The notes under the pieces are model-generated. The model saw only the letters and a list, made by a program, of their open reading frames with translations. It did not search any database and had not been told where the DNA came from. A stretch of 64,000 bases of DNA from NCBI GenBank assembly GCA_007115705.1, contig QXEO01000152.1, positions 4,147,118 to 4,211,117 on the forward strand, written 5' to 3'. Below, in pieces: positions 33,673 through 43,607 of the stretch. Position 1 is the first letter of the stretch. Every line of letters starts with the position of its first letter. The DNA comes from Dactylis glomerata. Taxonomy: Eukaryota > Streptophyta > Magnoliopsida > Poales > Poaceae. Position numbers and translations under genes: made by a program.

Positions 33673-36180
33673 TCATGTGGGCGCCATATAAGAGCTTGAG
33701 GAAAAGGCGCCATATAAAATCTTAAAGCAAAAGAGAGCATCAAAAAGCAAATATGGAACACATTTAAATCTAAACCACTTCCTATGAAAAATAGTCTTGT
33801 AAAGAGACAAGTCATGAAAGCGCAAAGCAAAAAGCATAGGAAGGCAAAACAAGTACAATTTTAAGAATTGCAACATAAAGAGGGGAAACTCAATATTGTT
33901 GAGATCCATCAAACCATGTTTCCCTCTCTCATAATAACTTTCAGTAGAATCATGAATAGAACTAACAATATAACTATCATTTAAAGCATCCCTATCACGA
34001 GCTACATGCATAAAAGAATTAATACTCCCCACGTGAACAATAGTAGTAGGAGCAGATTCGACGGAATAATTATTCTAATCACCATAATCATATAAAACAG
34101 GAGGCATATTGTAATCATAACTATTTTTCTCCTCAACAGTAGGTGAACTGAAAATATTATACCCATCATCATAACCATCATAAACTAGAGGACTACTATG
34201 TCGCAAAGCATATTCATCAAACATATCATCATAAGAAGGAACATGGATAGCACTAATGGTACAACAATTATTAACCTTAGAATTGGTACCAAAAAGATTT
34301 TCAATATCAAAAGTAGAGTGCTTTTCCCAATCATGATCACTAACATAGGTAACAGGCATAGGAACATCATCCCAATCAGAATTATCATAATCTATAGTAG
34401 GATCATAACGCTTAGGGGAAGATACCGTGTCCTCTCGCCATTTACTCCTCTTCTTCTTCTTCTTCATACTCTTCTTACTCTCTCCTTTAGGAGGGAGAGA
34501 TTTGAAGGGCATCTTCTCCACATATTCTTTAGGAGGGAAAGGCATCTTCTCCACATAATCTGGTTTGCTGACAGAAACAACAGAAGAAACTTTGGAGGAT
34601 TCCTCCTCTCTATTAATAAGATAAAAACATCTATCAGTCCTGTCATAGCTTGGCAAAATATCAAGTTTTATAAGATTTTGTATGTAAGTATTTGCAAGGC
34701 AATCTTTAGCACAATAGAGATGACAACCACGAAGGGTGCTATTAATATCAACATCATTCATATCTATCAAAGCAATCTTTCTAGATATCTCGTCACATGC
34801 CAAGAACAAAGCGAGCTCATCATGCTGATTGGGAGTAATCTTGTCATCACAATACATACTTAAGGTACTAGAAGAGTAACTATTAGGGCTTGAGCATTGG
34901 AAATTAAAATGACCTATGTCATCGCAATGTTTACAAAGAAAAGGATAAAGCTTACAAACCTTTTTACCGATCTCACCTATATCCTTGTACCACATTCGGG
35001 TTTCTTCATTTGCATGGTGGACACAATAATCTTCCTTGTTGTAACTCTGTTCACAAGGTCTATGTACTCCACAAAAATTAACATGCTTATAAGAAATAGT
35101 ACTTTTATAAATTTGAGCATGTTTATTGCAATCATCAACAACAATATCACTTTCTATGCAAGTGTCCTTAAAAGGTTCATGATACACGTCCCCATTTCCT
35201 TTAGGAACATTCATATGGGAAGCAAAGGCTTTAAAGCAATCAACCATAATTTGAGGATCAAGACCATATTTAGCACTAAGATCTTGAAAATCAGCTGTTT
35301 CAGCGAAAGACTTAATGCAATCAAACTCGTAATTCATACCTGATCCTTTACCTTTGTGGCTATCCCAACCTTCAATATTGCTTTGAATTGTTTCAAGAAG
35401 ACCCCACTTGGTGTTAACATCCTTGCTTGTAAAAGACCCATCAAAGCATGCATCTAGATAGTCCTTGTAATATCCTGAAAGCCTTGCATAAAAATTATTA
35501 ATAACAATATTATGGGGAAGATCATGAATAGGACATTTATGCATTAGTAACTTCAATCTTCCCCACGCTTGGGCAATGCTTTCTCCCTCATGCGGCCAAA
35601 AGTTATATATCCGATTACAGTCTTTATGAATTTCACTTGGAGGATAAAACTTGGAATAAAAGAGATGCACAATTTCCTCCCATGCAATAGATGGACCATA
35701 TTTAAGCAGCCAGTACCACTCCTCAGCTCTGCCTTTCAATGATAAAGAGAATAGCTTCTTCTTAACTTGGTTCATTGAAATACCTGCACACTGGAACAAC
35801 TCGCATAATTCATGTATAAAGAGCAAATGATCACCAGGATGGACAGTTCCATCTCCTAAATAGCAGTTATTCTTAACACATTCAACAATCTTCGTAGGTA
35901 TTTTAAAAGGATGAGGAGCACAAGCATCATTAGAAACATCACATATGGGAGATAAAATATCATCAGAGCAAACTTTCTCCACTAAAGCTGGGGGACTAAA
36001 AATATCATACTTAACAAAACCAGCTTCCCCAAGCTTAGACTTTTCTATAGCATTAGCATTAACAGTATTCAAAGCATTCGTACTAACAACATTCCTATGC
36101 GAAATAAGCTCCAAAGGATTTTCAATTTTCTCATCAAATCTAAAATCAGGAAAAAGACTAAAGAACTCTTTATTTTCCAT
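33673..36180 (-). pseudogene. E5 Gag with zinc knuckle and hydrophobic C-terminus, one stop
   Basis: Starts MENKEFFSLF just inside the LTR. 835 codons with one stop, TAG at 34075-34077, where E3 has GAG. Gag core at residues about 113-250 (LFIHELCELFQ, SLKGRAEEWYWLL, LFYSKFYPPSE, GESIAQAWGRLKLLMHKCP), the Athila-type pattern. Zinc knuckle CX2CX4HX4C at 416-429. A Lys-rich stretch (KKKKKRSKW) follows. The C-terminal part matches E1 and E3 and ends with hydrophobic segments. No enzyme domains. It probably supplied capsid for the family before the stop arose. Confidence 0.85.
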
Positions 36181-36293
36181 TAAGCCTAACTAGTGAAAAT
36201 AAAAACAAGAAACAAAAAGATATAATTGCAGAATCTAAAGGAAATAACTCCGAGCACTCACACAGGAGGATGCGAGTACCTTTTACCTTACCT

Positions 36294-36310
36294 CCCCAGC
36301 AACGGCGCCA
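36294..36310 (-). promoter_or_regulatory. E5 primer binding site, tRNA-Asp type
   Basis: The minus strand reads TGGCGCCGTTGCTGGGG, 10 nt after the LTR, one mismatch to the E1 site. Confidence 0.75.
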
Positions 36311-36320
36311 GAAAAGAGCT

Positions 36321-37861
36321 TGATGTCTATGCACGCGTCTGTTCTTGTAGACAGTGTTGGGCCTCCAAGTGCAGAGGTTTGTAGAACAGCAGCAAGTTTC
36401 CCTTAAGTGGATCACCCAAGGTTTCTCGAACTCAGGGAGGAAGAGGTCAAAGCTATCCCTCTCAAACAACCCTGCAATTACGATACAGAAAGTCTCTTGT
36501 GTCCCCAACACACCCAATACACTTGTCAGATGTATAGGTGCACTAGTCGGCGAAGAGATAGTGAAATACAAGTGGTATGGATGATTATAAGTAGTAAATG
36601 CAATATGGAATAAAAATGGCAGCAAGCAAACAAGTAACAAAAGAGCAAGTAAACGGTGTGCAAAGCTTGGAAACAAGGCCTAGGGATCATACTTTCACTA
36701 GTGGACACACTCCCAACAAATATAACATAATTGAACAAATAAATAACTTCTCTTCACTATGGTACTCTGAATTACTCTCCTATTGAACAACACTAATCAT
36801 TGCGTAGTGGCTACAGAAGCACCCCTTAGAGTTCATCAAGTACTTGACAAACACCACTCATAGAGATATCCAAATCAAATCACAACTCAAGATAAATATT
36901 ATTGCAACTTAGACCAAGTACTAACACGGTGCACACACTGTCAACATTACACCATGAAAGGAGGAAAAGATCACTTCAATACTATCATAGTGATAATTAT
37001 TCTTATAATCCATAAGAGATCACAATCGTAGCCTAGACCAAGTACCACCACGATGCACGCACTGTCACCGTTACACCATGGCAGGAGGAATAGATTACTT
37101 TAATAACACACTAGAGTACACATAATGAAGAAGAGTAACATCTACTTATTCAACATGATACAAAGCTCACGATCACATAAAGATCACATCATGGGAGAGA
37201 GAGGTGAACCACATAGCTACCGGTAGAGCCCTCGGCCCCGGGGATGAACTACTCCCTCCTCATCATAGGAGAAGGCAAGGTTGATGGAGATGGCGGTGAG
37301 GTCGATGGAGACGGCGGAGACGGTGATGGAGATCGATGGAGATGGCTCCGGGGGCACTTCCTCGTCCCGGTAGGGTACCGGAACAGAGACTTCTGTCCCC
37401 CAAAATTTGTCAACGACGGCGGCGGAGCCACGGAACTCTTTCTGGAAAATTGCCGACTCCTCTAGGGTTTCCGTCCCGAGGCTTTATATAGGCGAAGGGG
37501 CGTCGTCAGGGGGCTGCCAGGGGCTCCTCACACATAGGGGGCGTGGCCAGGGCCTGGGCCGCGCCACCCTGGTGTGAAGGCAGGCCCTGGCCCCCCTCCG
37601 GCTCCTCTTCGGTTCTCTGGAAGCTTCCGGGAAAAATAAGACTTCTAGAACTTGTTTCGTCCAATTCCGAGAATATTTCCTGTGTAGCTTTTCTGAAACA
37701 CAAAAACAGTAGAAAACATGGAATTGGCACTGTGGCATCTTGTCAATACGTTAGTTCCGGAAATCGCATAAAAACGCCACGAAGTGTAACGAAACAGTAG
37801 GCAAATGGTGTATAAACAAGCATGGAGCATCAAAAATTATAGATACGTTGGAGACGTATCA
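36321..37861 (-). repeat. E5 5' LTR (1541 bp)
   Basis: TG...CA ends; same layout as 29200-30742. Confidence 0.92.
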
Positions 37862-37866
37862 AGGTG
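37862..37866. repeat. Target-site duplication of E5, right copy (AGGTG)
   Basis: Matches 29195-29199. Confidence 0.92.
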
Positions 37867-39729
37867 CTAGAAAGAGACTTGGTTGCTTCATTAGCAATTA
37901 TAAGATTTAGTTTCTCATTTTGCAACCTAAGTTCATTAGCAATGGATTGAGCAATATCACGATCACTTTTAAGTTTAGCAATATCCAAATTGTGAGATTC
38001 TTCAAGGCACAACTTGGATGTCTCAAGTGTTACCCTTAGGTCATGCTCTTCCTCAAGAGATTGAGTAAGAGAAGCAATTTCATTGGCATAGTCACGTGCA
38101 TGCCCCTCAAGCTCAAAAATTCGTTCATCATTTTTATCATTTAATTGGAGAGCCTCATTACATTGATCTAGGAGAATCTCAAAGTGAACTTTGGTCTCCC
38201 CATGCAAGGTTGACATGAAAATGTCCATTTCATTTAGATCATCATTTTCACCACATGGTTCAACACAATCCATCAAAGATAAGCTTTTAGGTATGATGGG
38301 TGTGAGAGGGGGTGATACCTTTGTAGCGTGAGCCATAAGACATGTCGCATTGTGGTTGGTGCGCTTTGATTCATTTGCATGATGATGAAGGGGTAGGTTG
38401 GGCAATGGCGATGGTGGCCCTTCCTACTTCCTCATCATCACTTGCATCATCCCCGGAGGGGTACTCTTCTTGAGTTGTCAAAGCGTGAATTGGGAGATCT
38501 CTCTTCTTGTCGGAGTTCCTTGGATATGACTTGGTCTTCATTTCCTTGCGGACAAGTCTTCCATTGTGATCTTCCACTCTCTCATAAGGACACTCTGCAA
38601 TGAAGTGGTTATGGTTACCACAATTGTAGCAAGTTCTCACTCTACTTGTAGCCTTGGGCTTGGAAGGGCTAGATGACTTCCACTTCTTCATGAATGCCCT
38701 TTGAGCAAGAGCCATATGCTCGGCATGAGCATACTTCATGTCCTCGGGACTTCCGCTCAAAAACTATTCCTCTTCCACTAAACTTGATTCTTCATGATAT
38801 GTGACTTTGGCCTTCAAAGCAAGGTTAGGAGCACAAACACCACGAGCTCGTGCTAGAGCATCATCCGCATTCTTCTCGGATATCTTTCTTGCCATTATCT
38901 CTTGCAAGATATCATGTGCGGACATCAACCGGAAGTTGGCATTTCCCTTGATAGAGTTCACGGTCTCCTTGTGGAAGGGCAAGAGAGCTTGAATGAACTT
39001 CCTCTTCATCCACTTCCAATCACATTGGGAGGAGCCAAGATCCGTTAGCTTCACTTGGAGTGCCGAGAGACGCATATGGAGTTCTTCGGGAGTTTCACCA
39101 TCATGCATGGCAAAGTTGTCCGCTTCATTGGAGGCTTCATCAAACTTGGATTCTTGAATGCTCTCATTCCCGATGAAGAGGTTGGTGAGAACATCCCAAG
39201 CTTCCTTGGTGGAGGTGATGTTGCGGACGAATGCCTTGTGCTTCTCAGGGAGAGACATGTGAATTAGATGCAAGGCGGAGGCATTGAGTTGCTTGTCGAT
39301 TTGCTCCCAAGGTAGCAAGTTGGTCAAGTCCTTGAAAGTTGGATGGAAACCCTGCTCAATGATCCTCCAAAGCTCAATAGCCACAAATTTTATGTGAGAG
39401 CGCATGTTATCTTGCCAATTTGCAAAGCTAGAAGCATCAAGTGGTGGCGGTGGGCCGCAAGAAGCAAGGTGTGGCATTTGAAGTTGTCTTCTGGAGACAT
39501 AGCTCATAGGATGTGGAATTTCTGTGCTATGTCCCCGAGAGGTGTCATCTTTATTTGGTGGGTCCTCGTTGCTCTCATCCCCATCCTTGCCCGGATCATC
39601 CTCGTTTAAGGATGGCTTATCCTTATCCGGGGTTTCAACCGAGGTTGGAGGTGTGGTACTAGACGTTCCACTAGTGAGAGCATCAAGTTGAGATTTTTGG
39701 CTTTCCATGGCTGCCATCATAGCATCCAT
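37867..39729 (-). pseudogene. C1 Gag (Copia), three broken pieces
   Basis: Starts MDAMMAAMES at 39729. First piece (to 38764): Copia Gag core with SFANWQDNMRSHI, ELWRIIEQG, AWDVLTNLF, HMRLSALQVKL and DILQEIMARK. TAG at the end of EEE breaks it. Second piece (38760-38371) has a CX2CX4HX4C zinc knuckle (CYNCGNHNHFIAEC). Third (38405 down to E5) is a heptad-rich coiled coil (ERIFELEGHARDYANEIASL), reached by a frameshift. The zinc knuckle would bind element RNA. Confidence 0.85.
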
Positions 39730-39739
39730 TCGTGTTATT

Positions 39740-39744
39740 ATACC
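39740..39744. repeat. Target-site duplication of G3, left copy (ATACC)
   Basis: ATACC here, ATACT at 62063-62067; one C/T change. Confidence 0.75.
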
Positions 39745-40673
39745 TGTTGTCGTGGTGAAACAACATATGCCATGGGATGGCTTAAATGGGGGCCGAACTA
39801 GATGCTGGAGGATTCGGGAGAGGGGAACGAGCTAAGAAGCACGACAGAAAGGAACACAGATCTACCCAGGTTCGGGGCTCTCGTAAGGAGATAACACCCC
39901 TACTCCTGCTCTACTGGTTGCATATTTGGATCGATGGAGTACACAACAATGGTGCTTCCAAGCTCTTTGCGAGAGGAGGAAGAAGAACTATGAACTGAGA
40001 GACTCAGGAGTGACCAACCCCTCACTAGGGCTCCCTGTGCCACCTTATATAGTGGTGGCCAGGGTTACAACGGTCTTCTATCGACATAATACAAAGGCTA
40101 TAGTCCAACCAGGACAGGGTGATGAGGGCTGCTATCTTTGACTTTGCCCCTGATTGCTCTCGATGGGACTCACCATCCCTGTACCCTGTACTTGCTTCGA
40201 CTGTGACCTTACCACTGTGAGGTAAGGACGGTACTTGTGCACAGTGATAGTTGTTAGACCACCACTGTGCACTCTGGCATCATACTCTGCCCCCATGCTT
40301 GGATGTTTCCTTCCTTGATTGTAGGGATGTGACTCCTTAGTTGACTTGTATATCCTGGATATGGCCGTTGGCCACACCCCGGACCATACGCCGGACCAAC
40401 GATACCCACGGTCGGGTAATCCGGCCTCACCTGTTCCTGCATGATATAACAACTAAGTTAGGCCGGCATATCTTTACATACGCCGGCATACCTCTCCACG
40501 TATCCCGGATAGACCGACATATCTGAACACCAGCCGGGATACTACTTATATGCCGATCTGGCCGACACTCCTATATTCCGGCCAGACCTAGCTTTGGTCA
40601 ACCGACATAAAGTCAACCTTATTGCTTATATCTTTCTAGTCTCTTGACCCTACCGGGGTTCATCCCCCCGACA
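39745..40673 (-). repeat. G3 3' LTR (929 bp)
   Basis: The minus strand starts TGTCGGGGGG at 40673. TATA-like ACTATATAAGG on the minus strand at 40044-40054. Confidence 0.9.
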
Positions 40674-40692
40674 CTAGTCCCCGAAGCTGTCG
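40674..40692 (-). promoter_or_regulatory. G3 polypurine tract
   Basis: The minus strand reads CTTCGGGGACTAG next to the LTR, like G2. Confidence 0.6.
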
Positions 40693-41137
40693 AGGTTCCC
40701 CAGCCTCAACTGTGGAGCCTTGACAGGTTCAACATATCATCTTTTCCTCATATCCCGGCACTTGATTATATGCCGGAGACAGGGTTATATATGCCGGAGC
40801 TCCGCATATGTTCTGGCTCCTCATCCTTTTCAAAAAGTTAATCCGGCCGGTCCCGAAGGTATTCCGGACAGGACTTGTTTTATGGACAGTCACGCCGGCA
40901 CATAGCTGAGGCTTCCTTCAGAAGCCAAGTCCGACAGTTTCCCTCAAAACTTGCAACTGCTCTGCCACTATGAACGGTCACACGATGTGATGGTTCACAG
41001 TGCATTTAACTCCTGCCATCATTGCCTAGTGGCACGATGACAGTAACCGCCGCTCCACTCCATGCCGCCACGTCGCCACGCCGTCAGAAACTGTCGGGGT
41101 AGTGGAGCACTACCACCCCCACGACCCTTACCTGGCG
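40693..41137. other. G3 non-coding, upstream of antisense gene
   Basis: No gene. Several TATGCCGG and CCGGCACA strings; promoter-proximal sequence of the plus-strand gene. Confidence 0.5.
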
Positions 41138-41148
41138 ATATATAAATA
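41138..41148 (+). promoter_or_regulatory. TATA box of G3 antisense gene
   Basis: TATATAAATA followed by GGGGGG. The leader then runs to 41330, is cut by G4, and resumes at 48487. Confidence 0.65.
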
Positions 41149-41325
41149 GGGGGGCAGAGGTAAACTTCTCCTCTTTACCCCACACCATCGTCTTCTTCCT
41201 CTGCTTCTCTGTCTCTTGCGCTTCGCCGCCGGACCGAGAAAACAGAGAACCTGCTCTACGCCGCCGTCGACTTGCTCCACGCCGGCGCCGGCGCTCGACG
41301 ACGTCCGACACCTTCGCCGACGATG

Positions 41326-41330
41326 CCGCC
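41326..41330. repeat. Target-site duplication of G4, left copy (CCGCC)
   Basis: CCGCC here and at 48482-48486. Confidence 0.9.
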
Positions 41331-42255
41331 TGTCGGTGTAATGGATACCGGGGTATCCCGGTCCACCTGCTCCTGGGCCCCGTCATCGGCCCATCTTCAG
41401 CCCAGGAGATAATCAACGAGACGAGTCACGGAGAAGACCCTCACGAGGAGGTGCCTCGTGAGGAGAACGACGACGGAAACTGCTAAGGACCAGAAGACCT
41501 CCTCACGAGCCCCTGCTGGTGAGGAGATGACGCACGCCCACGCCGACTCAGCACGTTTTCGTGAGGAGCAAGAAGGGCAACGGGCAGAAGACCGCGTACC
41601 GCCCACGCTACCCCCGACAGGGAGGAGACCAACTTTCTCTGTGCCTGCCCAAAGCGGCACAGTGGCAGTTGGCCACCTCCCTAAATATAGCATGGACGGT
41701 GCAGGGCGCCAGAGGAGGACGTCAGCCTCCTCCACCCACTCCTGTGGACTGGCGCCACTACCCTACGAAGACCAAGTCTACAGAAGAGCATAGTCTACAG
41801 CTGTCCTCCCTCCTTGGCCGTATGTGGCAACCCCTTCCCCAAGAAGATAAGGGGAAGGAGGACCTTGGTGCTATAAAAGGAGGGGAAGGCCACCCCTTAA
41901 GGGGATCGGATCCGGTCTGATCGAATCTTCATCTTCTTCAGGCTGCTAGTTGGGCACGCAGGTTCTTCAACCTCTGGCCAACTAGAGCTTTGTAACCAAG
42001 GCCTTGTACTCCTCGCGAGGTGTCGCGTTGCAATACAAGAAGGCAGGAAGTAGGGGTTTTACCTCACCACGAGGGCCCTGAACCTGGGTAAAGCTCGGTC
42101 TCCCTCTCTGCAGTGCGTAGCGCGTCCGACAATCGAGGCTTCCGTCACCGTGTTTCGTTGCGATCCAAGATCTCCCACGTTCAGCCCCCTGCGTTCGAAT
42201 CTTTTGGGTCCGTCGCGTGGTACCCCGTGTTCTTGCGACACGAAATCCATCGACA
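41331..42255 (+). repeat. G4 5' LTR (925 bp)
   Basis: TGTCGGTGTA...CATCGACA; TATAAAAG at 41872-41879. Confidence 0.93.
41872..41879 (+). promoter_or_regulatory. TATA box of G4 5' LTR
   Basis: TATAAAAG, also at 48098-48105 in the 3' LTR, where it points into the leader of the G3 antisense gene. Confidence 0.7.
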
Positions 42256-42257
42256 TT

Positions 42258-42275
42258 TGGCGCGCCAGGTAGGGG
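42258..42275 (+). promoter_or_regulatory. G4 primer binding site
   Basis: TGGCGCGCCAGGTAGGGG, 2 nt after the LTR. It fits the 3' end of a plant tRNA-Arg from memory; tentative. Confidence 0.65.
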
Positions 42276-42309
42276 GCTGTGGTGTGTTTTCTTCAAGATC
42301 TGCGTCGAC

Positions 42310-42840
42310 ATGGGTGACGATCGTCATCACCGTCTTCGCCTTCGCGCTATCTACGCAAGTCGTCACCGAGAACGCCTCCGAGTCCTCGATGGCCTGGAGG
42401 CCATCGGAGAGGGCGAGCCAGAGGTCGGCGACATCGGCTTTGGGGGCTTCGCGGCTCTCGCCGGGCCTCTTCGTCACGCGGCATGGCCGCCTCGCTTCAA
42501 GCTGGACATTGACGCGCGTTACGATGGGACCTCCGATCCCGTGGAGTTCCTACAGCAATACGCGGCCAGTGTTCGGGTGGCTGGAGGCGATGGGCGCGTC
42601 ATGGCCAATTGGTTCATGATGGCTACAAAGGGAAAGCCTCGCCGGTGGCTCTGCGGGCTACCGCAGAGGTCCATCTCGTCCTGGAGGGACCTCTGCGAGC
42701 GCTTCCTCGACAAACACGCATCCCTGGGACCTGAGCCAGAGGGCGTGTGGGCCTACGCCGCCCTCGGTGACCCCGTCCCCAGGAGCTCGAAGACAGGGCA
42801 GGGGGGGCTTAAGGATCGTCACCCCCTTGCCTTCGCCTGA
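42310..42840 (+). CDS. G4 truncated Gag stub
   Basis: 176 aa from the first ATG after the primer site (MGDDRHHRLR). It keeps the start of a Gypsy Gag capsid: PPRFKLDIDARYDGTSDPVEFLQQYA, then KPRRWLCGLP and WRDLCERFLDKHAS (residues about 75-140). After that the sequence changes to unrelated residues and stops, so the rest of gag and all of pol were deleted. Possibly kept only because packaging signals overlap the 5' end of gag (inference). Confidence 0.75.
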   Translation: MGDDRHHRLRLRAIYASRHRERLRVLDGLEAIGEGEPEVGDIGFGGFAALAGPLRHAAWPPRFKLDIDARYDGTSDPVEFLQQYAASVRVAGGDGRVMANWFMMATKGKPRRWLCGLPQRSISSWRDLCERFLDKHASLGPEPEGVWAYAALGDPVPRSSKTGQGGLKDRHPLAFA

Positions 42841-43607
42841 GAAAACGGAGTCTTTCATCTACGCGAGGAACAAAGTGTAACGGCAGTTTCACTCGTTATT
42901 TATCCTTCCTGAATCTTTGAGATTTATTTGGAGGCGCGAGTCCTAGTGTCACCAGCCTCGCGAGTTCAGCCGATTGCGGCTCAACGCGAGCGTGATTTTT
43001 CGCTCGATTGCCTTTCGAGAAAGAGTCGGAGCACGGTGTCCGCGCTGGGGCCTTCGCCCGGAAAACAGCAGGCCCGCAAAACCCAGAACGGATCGAGCTC
43101 TGACTCGGGAAGGGACCCGCTACAGTCATCTCATACGATCCATGGTGCTCTCTCCTCTCGAGCGACACTCGCGCGAAGGCGCATGAACGCGTGAGAGTCG
43201 CACAATCTGTGTAGATTTCTCTAAGTCTCCTGCTGTCCTTGTCTGCAGCCTTGTGTTTCTTCTCCTGGGATCGCCTTTGTTGTGTTTGGATGCCTGGGGG
43301 GCTGCAGGGAGATAGTCCTGTATGCCATTACAGTCACCTCTGGAGCGCCAGTGCCCGCTAGCCTTGCACCACGAGCTGCATACTAAGCGTTAGGCTGTTG
43401 TCCCGCTCGGAGGTTGGCCCCTGCACGGTGTAGAACATTCCCCAGATAAAGACGAGACAAGGAAGAATATGCAAGGGTGCAAATAAGGACGATTTGGCGA
43501 ACAACGCCTTAAGTGCAATTACAACTTAAACTGGCCCAGCAGGGCAATGTCTGACAGCTGCAAAGTGTGCAGCTAACCTAGTTCTTCTGGGGGAGTCAAA
43601 GAGGAGC
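42841..43607. other. G4 non-coding between gag stub and antisense gene
   Basis: No gene seen. Probably holds the deletion junction for pol and the 3' end of the antisense transcript. Confidence 0.5.

Larger units (their letters stand above)
29200..37861 (-). mobile_element. E5: complete Athila-like gag-only LTR retrotransposon
   Basis: 8.66 kb with LTRs of 1543 and 1541 bp, a tRNA-Asp-type primer site, a long Gag-like ORF (33673-36180) and about 2.9 kb of non-coding sequence; AGGTG duplications. No protease, RT or integrase, so it depends on another element. It is the fullest member of the E family here: E1 and E3 lack its gag core. About 41 LTR differences by eye (2.7%). Confidence 0.93.

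Noticed and set aside
34358..35942. The gag segment missing from E3 and E1 as a spliced intron
   Set aside because: The 3' border lacks AG and the two shortened copies use different borders; microhomology deletion fits better.
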